NCBI GenBank assembly: GCA_000442125.1
Contig: KE546967.1
Coordinates: 186,001-250,000, forward strand
Direction: 5' to 3'
Source of the DNA: Opeltia flavorubescens
Taxonomy: Eukaryota; Ascomycota; Lecanoromycetes; Teloschistales; Teloschistaceae
Length of the DNA: 64,000 bases
Part shown: piece after piece, positions 35,445-49,266 of the stretch
How the letters are laid out: each line of letters opens with the position of its first letter
How positions within the stretch are numbered: the stretch's first letter is position 1
The notes under the pieces: generated by a model
Told to the model about the DNA's origin: nothing
Database searches by the model: none
What the model saw: the letters and a program-made list of their open reading frames with translations, nothing else
Made by a program: the position numbers and the translations under genes

Positions 35445-38400
35445 AGAATGATCGCGCAGTGTCACGGTCATAGTTCCACATCGTGCATAAGCAGTAAGTT
35501 ATTGAGAGGTCACTAAGAGATCATTCATACTAGTTGGGTAGACCCAACGAGTGTCCGGATACAGTATCCACTATTTGACGTTGAAAACGCAGACGAGAAG
35601 ATGCACTGCGCCTCAAATTTCAAGATGTGAGATACTGCATTGAATGGTATGTAGGCTGAAATAGACGAGCCCATAGTGGCGTACCGTTCTATATCAAAAA
35701 CTGCGACTAGACCCGCCTTTCATCTCCAATACAATCACGAAAAGTCACCATTTCTTCTCGTGCGCTTAGAATTAGTCCGACCGACCCACTGATACGGATG
35801 GAAGTGCTTCATTGAACGTCCATATGCTCTAAGTACCGCGTTACACCCCTACTACTCAACGAATCGACCTACCCTATTTTTGGTCTCACCGCCACACGCA
35901 GCTCAATAGGCCCGCGCGATGACCAAAGCTGTCGACTGACGAAGAATGAGAGTCAAGTTAGTCATCGCGTACTTGAATGTATTTAGCGAATACGATGATC
36001 TATCATCTGACCATACGATGGCGATGACAACAGTCAATCTTTTTGGTGACAGCATTGCAAACTTCCCTGAGACAAGAAAAGCTGAGCATCCTGCAGCCTT
36101 TGGAGCTCCGTCACGTAAAAGCACTATGTTCTGAATTGTGACTTCCTGGCAAAGCTGGGGAAAATTCCAATAGATACTCATCATACAGCATGAGTACCGG
36201 CATTACATGGACCAAGCATCGCATCGGTCTCGTATCGGTCCAAGCAAGGCGAACCAATCTTGAGAATGTCAACATTTTGAGAGTAAGCCCTGGCACACGG
36301 GTACATGAGAGACGTGCGAAGTGTTTCAGGGGATTCAACCGCAGAACAATAGTGATCCTGCTTTCTCGGATTTAATTAGATGTCGTTGTCTATTCTTGGT
36401 TGGCGAAATGTGTTGAAGGTCTCAATCCAGATCTAAACCGTTGACACATCCATGAGAGGGTTTATTAAAAGAGATGCTGAAAAATTGATCATGCCAAAGA
36501 TCTGGATTATAGTATCCGACGTCGTGGGCAGTNGGGTATGAAAGTTGGGATAGAACACCGATTTTCGGGATTTCAACCGGATATGGTATATCTGGCTTGT
36601 GAATTTTGAGTTGACATTGATGGTATTTGCTGAGCGCGTTGCAGTTTTCGATAGTTCATAGTGTCAAGGACCAGTATAAAGGGTGAATTGATTCCTGAAG
36701 AATTGATACGGTAGAGTCACAGTTGCTGGAGTGAAATGAATGTCAAGATTCCATTCGTTTTAGCGGATACGGTGAGAATCATATCGTCTGTGATAAGTCC
36801 CCAGTGCCTTTATTGCCATTCCTTGCCTAGCAACGGGAATGGCACAGATCTTCTGCGCAACACAGCGCTCGATTGCAGTTCCAGGCGTTTTGTGGAGGTT
36901 TTTCGGCGAGTAATCCTGTTTCATTAGGCATTGACGGCCGTGGAGTGTTGTATTAGTACAGGGATCTGCATTTCCAACATCTTGCCATCTCTAGAAATAT
37001 ATCGGACCCCGATGCAACAAGACTTGTCCGCTTTAGAGAAGACACTGGAATCCAAATAGAGTAATCGGTGGTATGCCGCCCAATTTTGTGGAGTCATTCT
37101 CGGGTCCATCTATTTGCGCCTCATAAAAACATCGTACTACAAGATTGTATTTGTGCTTCGTCAAAGTCATCTCCATTGCTCGATCGTCAAAGCTCATTAT
37201 GCGGGACTGGCATCATGTTTTAACCAATGTCCACCTTTGAAACACGGTTTCGCGCAAATTTGTGAGCTGCTCCGCAGTATGCGTTACACGGCTTCGGCCA
37301 TTATGACATCCCCTGCCCCGCCTGCTATGGCACTAGCCTGTCATTCTTTGTCCAGTACACATGCTAACGATCGATAGTATTACCTGCACACAAAACATGG
37401 ATCGTGGGTTACGATGAAATCGATGTATCGATATGAATATCCTGGGAGCTCCCTATACAAAATTCACAGGGTAAGTGTGCCAGGCAGTTCGGACGAATGA
37501 CATCAGGAGCACATCACCCTTTCGCTACGGCTATGGCCTTGGGACACTCTCCTTTCGGTGAACGATGGCAAAGCCTGATGGCGAGTTGAGCCCAACACCT
37601 TTCCATCTATACCTTGACGTCGTGTCCAGAAGTATCTAGATGATCTTCACTACTGAGCTTAGAGATGAACTTGGTGAAGAGGTGCCATTGACTGAGTCGT
37701 CGAATGAATGGGAGAGTCTGCCTTCACCGCAGGACAAGAGACCCCACTTTAAGGTCCTTCGACTCATGGACCTGGAGGAATTATCAAGCATTGAGAAGGA
37801 CCGGAGCTTCTTCAGCAGTAATGTTATGGCAACAGCTTCCAATGCCATGGTATGACCCTTGATCCCTAGTATCGATGAGGTGAAGAATGCAGTGATCGCA
37901 GGACGGCGATAATTGAAAGTATGATGTAAGAGAGACATAGATTGGAATATCTATCTAGATTCTAAGTGAGACGAGATAGAGAGGAGGAGCTTCTTGCTAA
38001 AATACCATATCGTTCAAAATTGCCGTCTGCAAGAGATGGTAGCTAGGTGTAGATTCCTTTGCTTCTACTGTTCAGTTGATTTTCTCTTTGTACCTCGATC
38101 TTGACTGTAAATACCTTTCTAATTATTTTGTATTTACTACCTATGTTTATCCAAGAACATTTACAAGTATATTCTTAAGCAGTCATACATAAGATTGTAA
38201 CAGTAGCCAATTCTGTGAGATACGGGCTCCTATTAAGGAAATGGATGGTGAAATTTGAGAGATATAGCACAATGTCTTTTTTCACTTCCAGGACGGTTGT
38301 CAGACAGCAGGATCGGCACGTATATAGAAATTGGATGCCGTAGTCCCAAAACCATTTCTGCTCTATTTCACTTTTAGGCCCATATCTTCCAATGAAGACG

Positions 38401-38538
38401 TCATGACTTCAACTCACGTTTCTGGCATTAGGACGAGAAGTTTGGAAGACAAATCCGCTCCGATTGCCAGGGTTGATTAGTCTGGCCTACACCAATGTTG
38501 GTTATTAGAATTTTGCTCAGTTAATGGTATGGCTTCGA

Positions 38539-38570
38539 CGTTGAGAGGCCTATACGGGTCGGTCTCAACG
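38539..38570. repeat. Hairpin 1 of a related pair
   Basis: CGTTGAGA (38,539-38,546) and TCTCAACG (38,563-38,570) are perfect inverse complements with a 16-nt loop that begins GGCCTATAC. Confidence 0.6.
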
Positions 38571-38635
38571 CGTGATTCATTCTCAAATATGACAGCAGCA
38601 TACGTGCCGCAGCCCCGATGCTAATTGACTTTAGA

Positions 38636-38666
38636 TTGAGAAGCCTATACCTCTATCAAGTCTCAA
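38636..38666. repeat. Hairpin 2 of a related pair
   Basis: TTGAGA (38,636-38,641) and TCTCAA (38,661-38,666) are inverse complements with a 19-nt loop beginning AGCCTATAC. Arms and loop start resemble hairpin 1, about 97 nt upstream, in the same orientation. Confidence 0.55.
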
Positions 38667-41083
38667 CGAGCATGTTTCGGAGCCTACTGAGCTATTATCT
38701 TCATTCTGTCATTCATGTATTATGGACGACGAATGCAATGCTGATGACGTGATCAGACCTATCACATTGTGGCTTTACTGATAACCCTCAACCGGTTTTC
38801 ATTTTCAACAAGGCAACAGCAAAGTATTTAGTAAGCTTCTTGGATTTATCTGCTATCTAAATTATGGTTTATATGCTGGCTCTCAGATTTCTGCTTAAAT
38901 ATATGAATTTACTATTTACTCCCTTTCATTTTCTACGGCCTGTTGAAAAATCTTCTCTTCTCCGAAGGTAACGAAATACCTTATGCAATTCAAAGTTCAT
39001 TCGAACGGTTGGTTCAATTAGAGCGGAAGTCTGTGTTAAAAACATCACGCTCTTCGTGGGTACAAATTACCCCTGACTGACAATTTTCAAACGGTGCAGA
39101 GGAGATTTTATGTGTCCTTCCATCTTCAAAATTCTTCTGCTGTCTATGACCTGCTCACAATGAATCTCAATGTATACTTGCTCATTTCGGTCCCAAATTG
39201 TTCCGTGGCCGGAGTAGCGAGTCAAGGCAAAAGTACTTGATTGGATCTTCTGAACAGAGGTGCAGGTACCTAGGTATTGCACTAAAGATGATTATCAATT
39301 CCCTAAATATCAGCTAGAGCTTCTGAGATTCTCCTATCAAAGTTAAAAATCGGCTTACCTTCTTCTTAAGGAGCGCATTTTCCCACTTCTATCCTCAATG
39401 CAGAGTAAGTTTATAAAAATAGCTTATTTTAAACTTCTCAAAGACGACGTACGAGAGAATTTCGCGAAAGATGGTGCATGTTTCAGACTTCTATCGAGGA
39501 AATCACTCAACCGTCACAAGTCAGAGACCAGCAAAGATATTCTCCCCGTTCAATATAGCCTCTAAAATCAATTGCAAAGACAACTATATCACTACCAATC
39601 GTGAGGGACTTTTGTAAAGGCCATTGATTACACTTATGCTGATATGGATGTGGGCAATGATTCTCAAAATAGTGCTCTACTTTATCTTAACGAACTTCTG
39701 GTGCCTTAGGAGGGAACACGAAAACGAGGATATTTGAAGAATTCGACGATGAGGATATTGAAGAACCCGGTTAGCTCCAGTCCATGTCGGTAGAGCTCAG
39801 TGGGCATATACTTCCTTCTACAGATTCTCTTGACCGATCTTCATATCCCATCCAACGTCATAGCACGAAAATCATGATAAATCTTAACAGTCCGCCTACC
39901 GAAAATCTTACATTCTCCGCTCAAATTCCCACGCCGAACTTTTAAGGCTTTGAAAGGTATATCGGAACCGCCAAAAACATCCCATACTCTTTCTCTCTTC
40001 CCTTTCTTACAACTTCAGCTATTAGCTTCAAGAGGGATGAACGAAGAGGATAAGTCAGAGAATAAGCAGCTTCGTGTACGTAAGACAAAGACTCCAGCCT
40101 CTAAACGTATGCCGACGACATGGCTAGTGCGAAACGTCAGAGCTAGAATGGGTATCATGACGAGGGCCGAGATAGACTATGAGAACGATCTCAGTGATGA
40201 TACGATTATCCAATTAAGGAATGACCAGAGGCTCTCCAATGTAGAGAGGTGCCGTAGAGCTCCGCATGTCTGGAGTAAGAGAGGACGCATCTTTTAAGCC
40301 TTCTACCCAATATTGGATCGTTGCTACAAAGAAGGTCATTAGACAGAGTCGATGATAAAACCGATGGTACCAAACTACGATCTGAAGCTGTACAGGAAAC
40401 GTCGAGACTTTCCTGCTACATTCAATTGCGAAGGAGAGGTCCGGATGAGAGCACCTAAAGCAGTGAAGGATCTTCGAGACGTATCAGGCGTATGGACCAA
40501 GAAGCTATAGAATCAGCCCATTAAATCGAAATCAAAAACGAATAGCGGCCAAGATAGAAGTAATGACACGTCACTGATACCTTCATATCTTAAATCAAAG
40601 TCGCAAGAATTGAATTCTGTTTGAATTTCGGGAGCGCTGTCAGAGTTTTCGACTCAGGATTGAGTACTAAATCTAAAATCTTTTCCGAGTCAAATCAGCT
40701 GACATCTTTACTGGTCTAGAACCGGATGAGGAGGAAGAAGGAGATGAACAAACGACGACCACGAGCATCATCTTTCGACGGGAACAATACTGATAGATAT
40801 ACCGCTATCCAACATTTCGTTCTCCGTTTCTTCTTTGCTGCGCCGTGATCGTCTCGAGTCCACCGCGGGGTGAAAAGCTACTTATACTATTCACTGTTTC
40901 AAAAAAGAAGTATGTTTCTCCTGCTCACTATTGTTGGCGGCTCTGAACAGCCAAAACATCTCCAATCCTTCTGCTTGGAGATTACGTTTCGGTGCCTTGT
41001 AAGACTATCTCATGTCGCCCATGTCCTCTACAAGACGAACGGCATTTGGTCAGGAACTGCGCCTCAAGTTGAACAAATTATTG

Positions 41084-42337
41084 ATGACATATACGAACAG
41101 TACAAACGATATCTGCGATAAATTGAAATTGGTCCGGGACATTGATACCCTCGAGAAGAACCATGGGGAGTAAGCGCAAAGACGGAAGGCGGCATTTGAG
41201 AAAGCCAACGACCAAGTCTCACAATGGAATACCGAACATGAAAACCGTGTCAAGCATCTTAAACGGTTAAGCTCTAAAGCTAAACACCATTTCAAATGGA
41301 TAAGCGGTCAATATACGTTCTACATCAATATGTTGAATGATATTCATTCGAAGACGGAGACGCACCGGCGAGACATTTCATCTCTACAATAACATCATCT
41401 AAATCTTTGGGTCTCAGCACTCATTGATAGAGCGGACCGCAGGCTGTGGAGACCAGACTGATGTAGCAGGTGACGTCTAAGAGGAAATGGTGGCCGATTC
41501 ATCGCCATACATGGAAGCTTGCAGATAATCCAGGTTACAACATTGTCAAATCTATCCTTTCTGAGAGCCTGCCAGACTTGTCAAACCCAGGGTAAGATCA
41601 ACTCCTAGCCTGGGCGATCATCGCATGACGTTCATCAACGAGAGGCTTGATTACCGACAATATAGACCTAGGAAAACGCCATTAAGCACTAGGTGGTGCT
41701 GGCGGCAATAGAAGTAAGTGACCTATCTGTTAGGAGGCAACAGATCTCTCTTTTGCTGGTTTCATCCAGAGCACGAAGGCGAAATAGCTTTGGCCGAAGT
41801 CGTTTTTCAAGGACTGTATCGAGAAAAAGAGGTTAGACTTTACTCTACTCAATACATAGTATAGGGCTCATCCCTCGCTCAACGCTGCAGCGAACGATAT
41901 CATCTACGACGGCAAAGTGCGACATATCGTCAGCACGGAAATCACACCTATGAAGCGTCAAAGTCGAGTGTCTCAGCGAAGAGGAGATTATATACCTGGC
42001 TACTGTCGTCGATGGCTTCTGAGACTGGAAAGAAGTCAATTCCATCAACCCAAAAATGTATTGGCAGGATAATCAAAATTTGACGAGCTATCTATATCTG
42101 GAGGATGAAGATGTATATATACTCAAAAAGATACAGTACAAATGGCAACGAAGGACTCAATGGAAGGCATTGCTGGCAGCTTGCAGGAGTCAAGATACCT
42201 CTCAATAAATCTCCCGGACACATCCAGGCTTAAGAGCAGAGGACAAGTCCGATTCGGATGATCTTGCAAGGGCTAGGGATTCACATTTACAAACTCATCC
42301 TAGTGGAATATGTAAGAAGGTAGAGCCACCTAGCTAA
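41084..42337 (+). pseudogene. Remnant of a long charged coiled-coil protein, family unknown
   Basis: One reading frame gives protein-like sequence in two blocks. Block 1 (41,084-41,392, one internal TAA at 41,171-41,173) is a coiled coil: DKLKLVRDIDTLEKNHGE, stop, then RKAAFEKANDQVSQWN and HENRVKHLKRLSSKAK. Block 2 (41,954-42,337, internal stops near 42,014 and 42,208) reads EEEIIYLATVVDGF, stop, DWKEVNSINPKMYWQD, then IQYKWQRRTQWKALLAA and an acidic tail with DKSDSDDLARARD. Both blocks share the frame although 560 nt of unclear sequence lie between. The E-x-x-x-L-x-x-V and DWKEV pattern is loosely like a SANT/Myb helix pair, but not enough to call. Frames at 39,950-40,297 and around 40,720 (EEEEGDEQTTTTS) may be its upstream part. 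Confidence 0.45.
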
Positions 42338-45300
42338 TTCAACACTAGTCGGAGAAAGAGTGTCAGCTGAAAGTATAATCTTTACAGATAGTGTCTAGCA
42401 TTTGTTTGGCACAATCCCTGCAAGATACAAATTAGTGCAGTACCGGAAAGTGTGGGTTCTCAAATGCTATGGCACGTATGATGGCTGTAGTCCCGCCATT
42501 GTTTACCAAATCAGAAATGATCACGAAGTGAACTCCGGGGAATTGTATGCGGGAGGGAGTTCGATCTCTCCAAGGGGCCAGTAGATCTCATCTTAGAAGT
42601 TGGCAAAGCTTTATACACGAAATGGCAGAGAAGAATTACAAATAGAGTCAGTAATTCTACCGACATCAGTGACAATATTTATAGGATACGAAAAGTGTTT
42701 CGGCTGGACCTTTTGGTTCATGAAGACAATCAAGAAAGTCAGACCTGGAAAGATGGGAAAATCTATACTCGATCCTGGAGGACCGGACTAAACAAAACGT
42801 TCGGATGTATACATATGAGACCGAATTCATGTCGAAATCATCTCAATTTAACAGGAATACCATCACCTTCCGTAGTCCCAGTATTCCACATTGTGACTTT
42901 TCCATGGAATGGAGCTCCAAGCAATGAAGCAAATCTGGAAGATCGGCCAAAAAGCTTACGATCAGCGACAAGAGGGCTCCAACTGGGGGCAATGCGGCAG
43001 AGATAATGATCCCGTGAAAAGAAGTCTGTAACGGAGGGATAGTGGATCAGGTACTCAATTTGCCATTCTCTAAGAAATGATAAAGACACTACGATTTTTA
43101 CTGTCCACCTTACTGTCCTTGTCGGACACGATCCCGGGTCAAATTCCAACCTTTTTACGCAAAGATATTCTGGTAGTCTGCGATTCCATTGAGTGTATCA
43201 TACCAAGACAGCAGCAAAAAAGGACGTAACCTTAACGGCCAAGACAAAACATGTCCCTAAACTCGCTCAATAATACTCACAAATCAGCAGAATTAATAAA
43301 GGAAGAGTTGAAACAAACAGCACACCGTAGGTGAAATGATCACGAGGGTTCATTGCGTTGAATGTCACAACACTAGCAACGACGCAGGTCCCGGACCGAC
43401 AGGAAAATGTCCTGGTCAAGAGTCTCGATGCAATGATGGAAGTACGAATATGCTGTGAATATGGCGACTGTCTCATACGCCTTCAGAGAATCGAGGAAAC
43501 GCACCTTTTACGCAGCGGAAAAAGACCAGATTCCGGAGCTGAGTACACAAGATGCTTCCCGGGAGCGATTAATTACCCATCAAGCAATAAATCAGTGTAT
43601 CGTGATCTACTCCTGGATTTCGAAATTAGTCTGATGGTAAAAAATCCGACCAAGCTGCTAGAGATCGCTAGAGTGAGGACCATCTTCATTTAGATAACCC
43701 TAATAATGCAGCAGCTTACACAATGTAATGGTCCGTGTTCGTTGTACTCGTTCTACTCGCTAGGATCGTGCTCGGAGGAGCCAGCAGAAATGATACATGA
43801 TGCTCGACCCCGGGAAATCGACACCAGGAGCTTTCACTAGTACTCTCAAAACTTCAATACAGACTCCAACAATGACCAGAACTCTGTATGCATAGCTGAA
43901 CCCTCGATGAGCAAATATGTGAGAGAGATTCAATGTATTCATGAATTGTAAGGGCTGATTTTAGCCGGAGGTTTCTTACATTCACAATTCAAAGGCTCAT
44001 TTCAGCCATAAAGACAGTAATGCATGGCTTAAAATGCATTTAGCATGACTGGATATCTTCGAGGACGAGCCTGAAAAAGGAATTGGCCACATATGACGTA
44101 CAGATCGACTGGGCAAAAAGTATATTTACCTAAGGTCGCCATAAAACACGGAAGGTACAGGTTTGGCTAAAGTTAAGTTGACTCGCAGAAGTCAAAGTGC
44201 TAGATGGTAGTGCACTAGGAGAGCTAGGTTCAGTCAAAATCGGCATGAAAATCCCCAATCTCTATAATCGACTTCGCCTTTGTCAACTTATACAATGTTT
44301 GAGCGAGATACTGCAGTAGATTGTGGTAGTTATGTATCTGTGGACGTTAAAGAGATGGTGGACAGAAGCCTTCGTATATGGATTGGTATGATAATGATCA
44401 AGTATTTACAGCAAAAAGCTGAAACTTGTTAACCATCCCTGAAAAGTACAATTTCGAGAGACTTCTCCAATTCCGGATGAGCGAGCATTCGGAACGTATC
44501 TAGTGTATTCACCACCAAAAGTTCTCCCTTGCTGTCGGTCACGTAATCTCCCCAAGAGTGATTCTTCTTGACTTATTAGGCCTCTCCTATTTTCTTAGTG
44601 CCCATCTTCAAGACAGTATCGGCCATGTCAACACCGAAAATGACAGTTCTTAGGATTATTCATATCGCGGAATCACGTGGCGATGCCGTCACATTTACGA
44701 CTATCGTCGTTACCAATGATTAGGTAACCCGTGATGCAGCTACGCAGCGTAATACTCACATGTACCAAATATAGACATACTCACTCTGACCAGGCTTGAG
44801 AGTATGCAAGGCTCGGCCAGATTGGAAAAGTAAAGCAGTCAGGATATGATTGAATGCACCGCTCCAAGACTTAGTAACCTCCCACAGCTGAAAAATCGAT
44901 CCTGGTAGACGAATGACAAGTCTTCCTGATAGCTTGCTACGCGAGAATAAGATCGATCGACGCGGCAGCCATAGATGACGAAGAACCATAGAACGCCATA
45001 AGATATCACCACAGAGCACTCCCATGTTCACGCATAAGTGAGGTTACAGATGTTAACCCTTTGATATGTAATTCTTGGCTGTCTGCTGGGTACAATCATA
45101 CGCTCAACTGCGATCTCGTTCTTCCAATCAGAGTTGAAAATTAGGGTAGGGTAGAGATACGCAAGTAAATTATAGCCCGTGATAAGGGTAAAGTGTCTCA
45201 AAGGTCTAGCCATTTGAAATGAGATTTTGAGATGCAGGTGTTCTGACATGGCNGAAGCATACACGGTCAAAACCGGGTGTCTACGAGATCAGCAGAGACG

Positions 45301-48300
45301 AGAAACAAAATTATATGACACTCAGAGATGAATACTATATCGAAGATTACGTCTTTACCTCGAGACTAGATGGACTAGATGCCTCAACGAATCTTCTGGA
45401 ACGCTAAATTGCCTCTTGGTAATCGGGATAAAGATTGAATATGTAAGCTCCAGGGCCTTGCACTCCGGAGACAAATTTGAATTGCAAGATTAGAGTTCGT
45501 GTAACCCAAATGGCCCAGCTCCAAAACTACGCTCAATTCTCAGGACAAAAGAGAGCCCCAATGCCCGAATCCGATTCCATCAGAAATAGAACCAGAAACC
45601 ATGATGGATGTCAGCGCCAGACAGCCTACTAGACAAGTCCTTGGTTATTTCTGTCCAAGCAGTGAACGTAGCCAATCCTGTGGCTGAGGCTCCCGCTCTC
45701 GGTCTTTACCAGATCTTGACATCCAAATTAAATGCCAGAACAGATCGTCCGTTTGAGAAATGAACGGTCGCAGAGGGTTGTCAGGCGAGAACCTGTCACG
45801 GCTTTCTCTTGTATGACCACATCATTTGGGCTATACGCTATGATTACAAGTACAAGATGCTCCTCGTGAGTACTCCCACCGGTGCCATTGAGAATACTGT
45901 GTGAATCCTCAGCACGGACTGTGGGAGACCGGTCCAGACAACACGTTTCGAAGCGGCTGTGCGGATGGCAATTCCCATTATTTGCTCCGTAGAAGGGTCG
46001 CCCGCCTGGGCAGGAGTATCAGCGTAGTAGAGAAATCACAGGAACTCCAATTGAGTCTTCGCTCAACACGTTGACCAAGTCCATGACATTCTGGGAATAG
46101 CCCTTCAATCAAAGCAGATGATTCTAGGATCTCGCCCAGTTCAACTCTATGCCTTCTTACTTTGCTGCTACCTTTGTACCTCCGGAGGAAATCGTGCCAA
46201 TACTCTATACGAGTTATCTTATCTTGAAGATGACTGCACTGAATAATGTGCACGGCCTTTTGCAAAGCTAGAAAGCTACAACGTACATGCACATTATTTT
46301 GTTATCCTTGCCGAAGCAATGGACAATTTCGAGTCTGTTACCCTATGAGATTATCTAGGTGAGCTACAGAAAAAAATAACGAGACCTCCGGTGAATTTAC
46401 GCCGCTTTGAATGAGTTCATAGCTTAGTCGACTGAGGAGTATAGGCCTGACTTTCCCACCGAGAAATCACCGAATACTTTTACCACAATGGCAGACTTCA
46501 TCGCTAATTTAGAAGTAACCATCCAGTCCTGACGATCTTTTCTTAATCTTGATAGTATGAACACCTTCATTGGCTAGGTGACAAATCATTCCGTTGAGAC
46601 AAGGCTTTCTACTTCATGTGATGACGGAACAAGGCTCAATCAAAATGAAGGAACAAAATGATTTCTTACTACAGACTTTTCTGGTCGAATCTTTCATTCT
46701 GATTCTCACCTCTTCTCGATCGCATTCCCCTACTCTCACCACTTTCACTTCTTATATAGAGCTTGCTGCAACGCAACGTTAAGCAGTATGGATATCAGAA
46801 GACGTCACCCATCAATGTCTTTGCACTCTTCCATGGCACTAATGTATATCTCGAGCTACCTTGATATCTTCATAAGTAGTTAAAGCTACTCGGGCCTCCA
46901 TTTCACGACCATTCGTCTCCTACGCCATATGATCTACGTCAAGGTTACCCTCTTGATCGCGCTAGCATCTACGCTACATCTCATGGATTAATGACTAGAT
47001 CAAATGCTCGCTTCTGTCTACTCTTGGGGTTTTACAATCCATCCTACAATTTGAAACGAATACCGGTCATATTATGTCAATTGAAAATGACAGTCATTTC
47101 CAGTGGCATCTTTGTAGACACTATGGCTAACGACCGTGGAGACTGTATACGATTATCGCTAAATACTTCCTTGCTGTTTTTGGCCTGTTTCATGGATGCG
47201 CAATTCGACTGAAAGAGTGAAAAAGATTAAACAGATAACTTTCTCGCGAGAATGCGTTTCTTATTAGGCGTGGAGTAAGTGTTCCGATCAATCCAGAGTT
47301 CGATTATATATTCACTGACTATCTATTGCGATCATTTCAGCATTTCAGCTCCATGCGGTCGTAACATCAATCTAGGTCAGAAGACCAAATGATGAGATCT
47401 TGGATCCCTACGTGAACAGATATCGACGATTGCTGATGGAGCGAAATGAGGTGATATTTGGACCGCCGATTTCTCTTGAAAATAATATACGTATGACTAA
47501 AAGCCTCGAGAAACTTTCCACAACGTTCACCTACAATGGCAAATACCCTCTCAAGGCTTTTTACAGCTTCGAGAAAGGTTGGGTACATAAATTTTCCTCA
47601 TAATTCAGACAGGACCACGTTTTTGGCTTTTCAGGACTCCCCGGGCAATTCCACGTTCTTATCACAGCGAGACCAAATATCTCGATTATCACGATGGATT
47701 CTTGCAGCAGTGCGTTCTCTGGTCGTCAAAATGAATAGCTGGTCGCTACTTACTGGTTCGTAAGTCGAATGTTTTTAGGATATGCAAGAAATAAGGCACT
47801 GACCATTGTATTGGATCAGAGGAATATAACGATTTAGAGTAAAGCTGAGTTATTTAACTGATACTAATGCTTGTCACAGTAAAGTAACAGATTTCAAAGC
47901 TTCTTAATATTATGGATACTTTTAGACTCTGGTGATATGTTAGCTCTGCAAGTAGACACTTCTCCGAGATTGATCAAGCCAGTATGCCCAAAGAATTGTG
48001 CGACCATTGCGCTCAGTTGCGCAGAGCACTATGTTCCATCGACAGGTTTATTTGAGATGGATTTGGAAGCCCTCGGTACCCACGTCGGGGATCTTCGCCG
48101 CAGATGGGGGATGACAGGATGGTTATGAGGTCCCCAATCATGGAATACAACAGGCTCTACCGGCAAGGCCTTCGTCACCCTCAACCTGACCTATCCACCT
48201 GATCTCTGGGGAATCTCACCCCATTATCTCTCGCTTCTCTCCCGACTGCATGAACATCAACCTCACCTAACAGGGTGAACGGAGCTTATGAGCATCGTTC

Positions 48301-48723
48301 GCCGCCAAAATAAACGCCAGAAACGCTCGATGGAGTCCCTCGTTCTCTTCTCGCGCTACTGCAACCTACTCGTCTCGCGCCATGATCAGCTTCCTTTTGT
48401 TATGAAGTTTCACAGCAAAATCTAACAAGCTTGTTTATCATACATCAGCAATTATGCACAATCGGAGATCGACTGGATAAGTAGAATGCTAGGGATTATA
48501 CATTTTCGCACCGGCATATGTCGAGAGACCTTATACATATTTGTGCACCCTAGATGTAATGCTGAGAGGGAAATTCATTACACAGATTGTACGTATATGG
48601 TAATGATCTACATCGACTTCGCATATTGCGTGTCTTTGAAGCAAGAGAGAAATGAAAAATCTGCTTAATTGATTTATCAGGAATTCATTATCAATGCTAC
48701 TTCTCAGACTTATTTAATAGATC
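42338..48723. other. No recognisable gene over 6.4 kb; a few coding-like stretches
   Basis: + frames 42,402-42,584, 42,600-42,791 and 42,695-43,006 read like alternating frames of one dead gene. The - strand between 43,942 and 42,838 has three open pieces, two with hydrophobic runs (YRVLVIVGVCIEVLRVLV; YGVLFVSTLPLLILLI), which could be a broken membrane protein. A + frame at 45,764-46,027 with one stop reads YDHIIWAIRYDYKYKMLL. Another at 47,400-47,603 reads DPYVNRYRRLLMERNE. No families are recognised. An undetermined base lies at 45,253. Confidence 0.35.
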
Positions 48724-48800
48724 ATCAAGCTTCTTCGTAGGAGTCGATCATATCAACCATTATTTATACACACACTTGGACTTTCATTCAAATCTTCACA
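48724..48800 (+). promoter_or_regulatory. Promoter-like leader of SNF2 remnant
   Basis: TATTTATACA at 48,761-48,770 is TATA-like, followed by a C/A/T-rich 30-nt leader ending in TTCACAATGG. This fits a fungal gene start at 48,801. Confidence 0.45.
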
Positions 48801-49266
48801 ATGGCGGCCTGGCGCGCTCGTAAGAGATAAGCGACTGGAAAGGCCATCCAGAAGAGGGTGGAGGAGGCCGGAGCCTTTATGATTGAACATTTCGCCTTAT
48901 CTAGCGGCAATTCCGGGGTGTTGGACCCCTTCATCACCAAACTCGACGACATCGACGACAGGCGGTGCCTTGAATGGCACTTGAAGTACCCAGAAGCCAA
49001 GGACAAAGAGACTGGATAAAGAGGTTGACATAGAGGCACAGATGGATGATGTCTTATCCGCCGCAAAGTCTCCAGTCAAGGCGCCAAAACAAACCGATCG
49101 ATCCTTGTATGACCAAGTGGACACCCGGATCCATAACAGCAAGAATTTACGAAAGAAGCCTGGCACTTCCCACGCGCGGCATACGGCAGATTCAATAAAT
49201 AAGCATACCATCTTTGGCCGACGAGAGATCCCGTCCAAGCTAGCTATACCGGCACACTATTCTTGA
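48801..49266 (+). pseudogene. N-terminal part of a broken gene, probably SNF2 helicase
   Basis: From ATG 48,801 the frame reads MAAWRARKR, a stop (48,828-48,830), then a helical, acidic stretch: KAIQKRVEEAGAFMIEHF, then DPFITKLDDIDDRRC, ending at 49,017. The register then shifts by one base and continues as DKEVDIEAQMDDVLSAA, SLYDQVDTRIHNSKN and FGRREIPSKLAIPA up to 49,266. The stretch is G/C-richer than its surroundings. Fungal SNF2 proteins often have an F-G-R-x-x-I-P type segment ahead of the ATPase core, and an unmistakable SNF2 C-terminal lobe lies 440 nt downstream on the same strand. That is why I place the two in one gene; the link itself is inference. Confidence 0.5.

Larger units (their letters stand above)
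35445..41083. other. No recognisable gene over 5.6 kb
   Basis: Frames at 35,946-36,134, 37,114-37,377 and 37,640-37,855 (acidic) have no motif. Bases 38,050-39,950 are A/T-rich with very short frames. A + frame 39,950-40,297 (115 codons) is highly charged (RKTKTPASKRMPTTWLV, then RAEIDYENDLSDD) and may belong to the coiled-coil remnant that follows. An undetermined base lies at 36,534. Confidence 0.4.

Noticed and set aside
43267-43942. Broken multi-span membrane protein on the - strand
   Set aside because: Two hydrophobic runs alone do not identify a family, and the pieces do not share a frame. Kept only as a note in the gap entry.
48585-48625. A short MIYIDF string loosely like the core of a reverse transcriptase
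   Set aside because: It is a single short string in a 60-codon frame with no neighbouring domain or end repeats; chance is more likely.
48897-49238. 113-codon open frame on the - strand
   Set aside because: It lies antisense to the better supported + strand N-terminal SNF2 remnant and is probably a shadow of its codon use.
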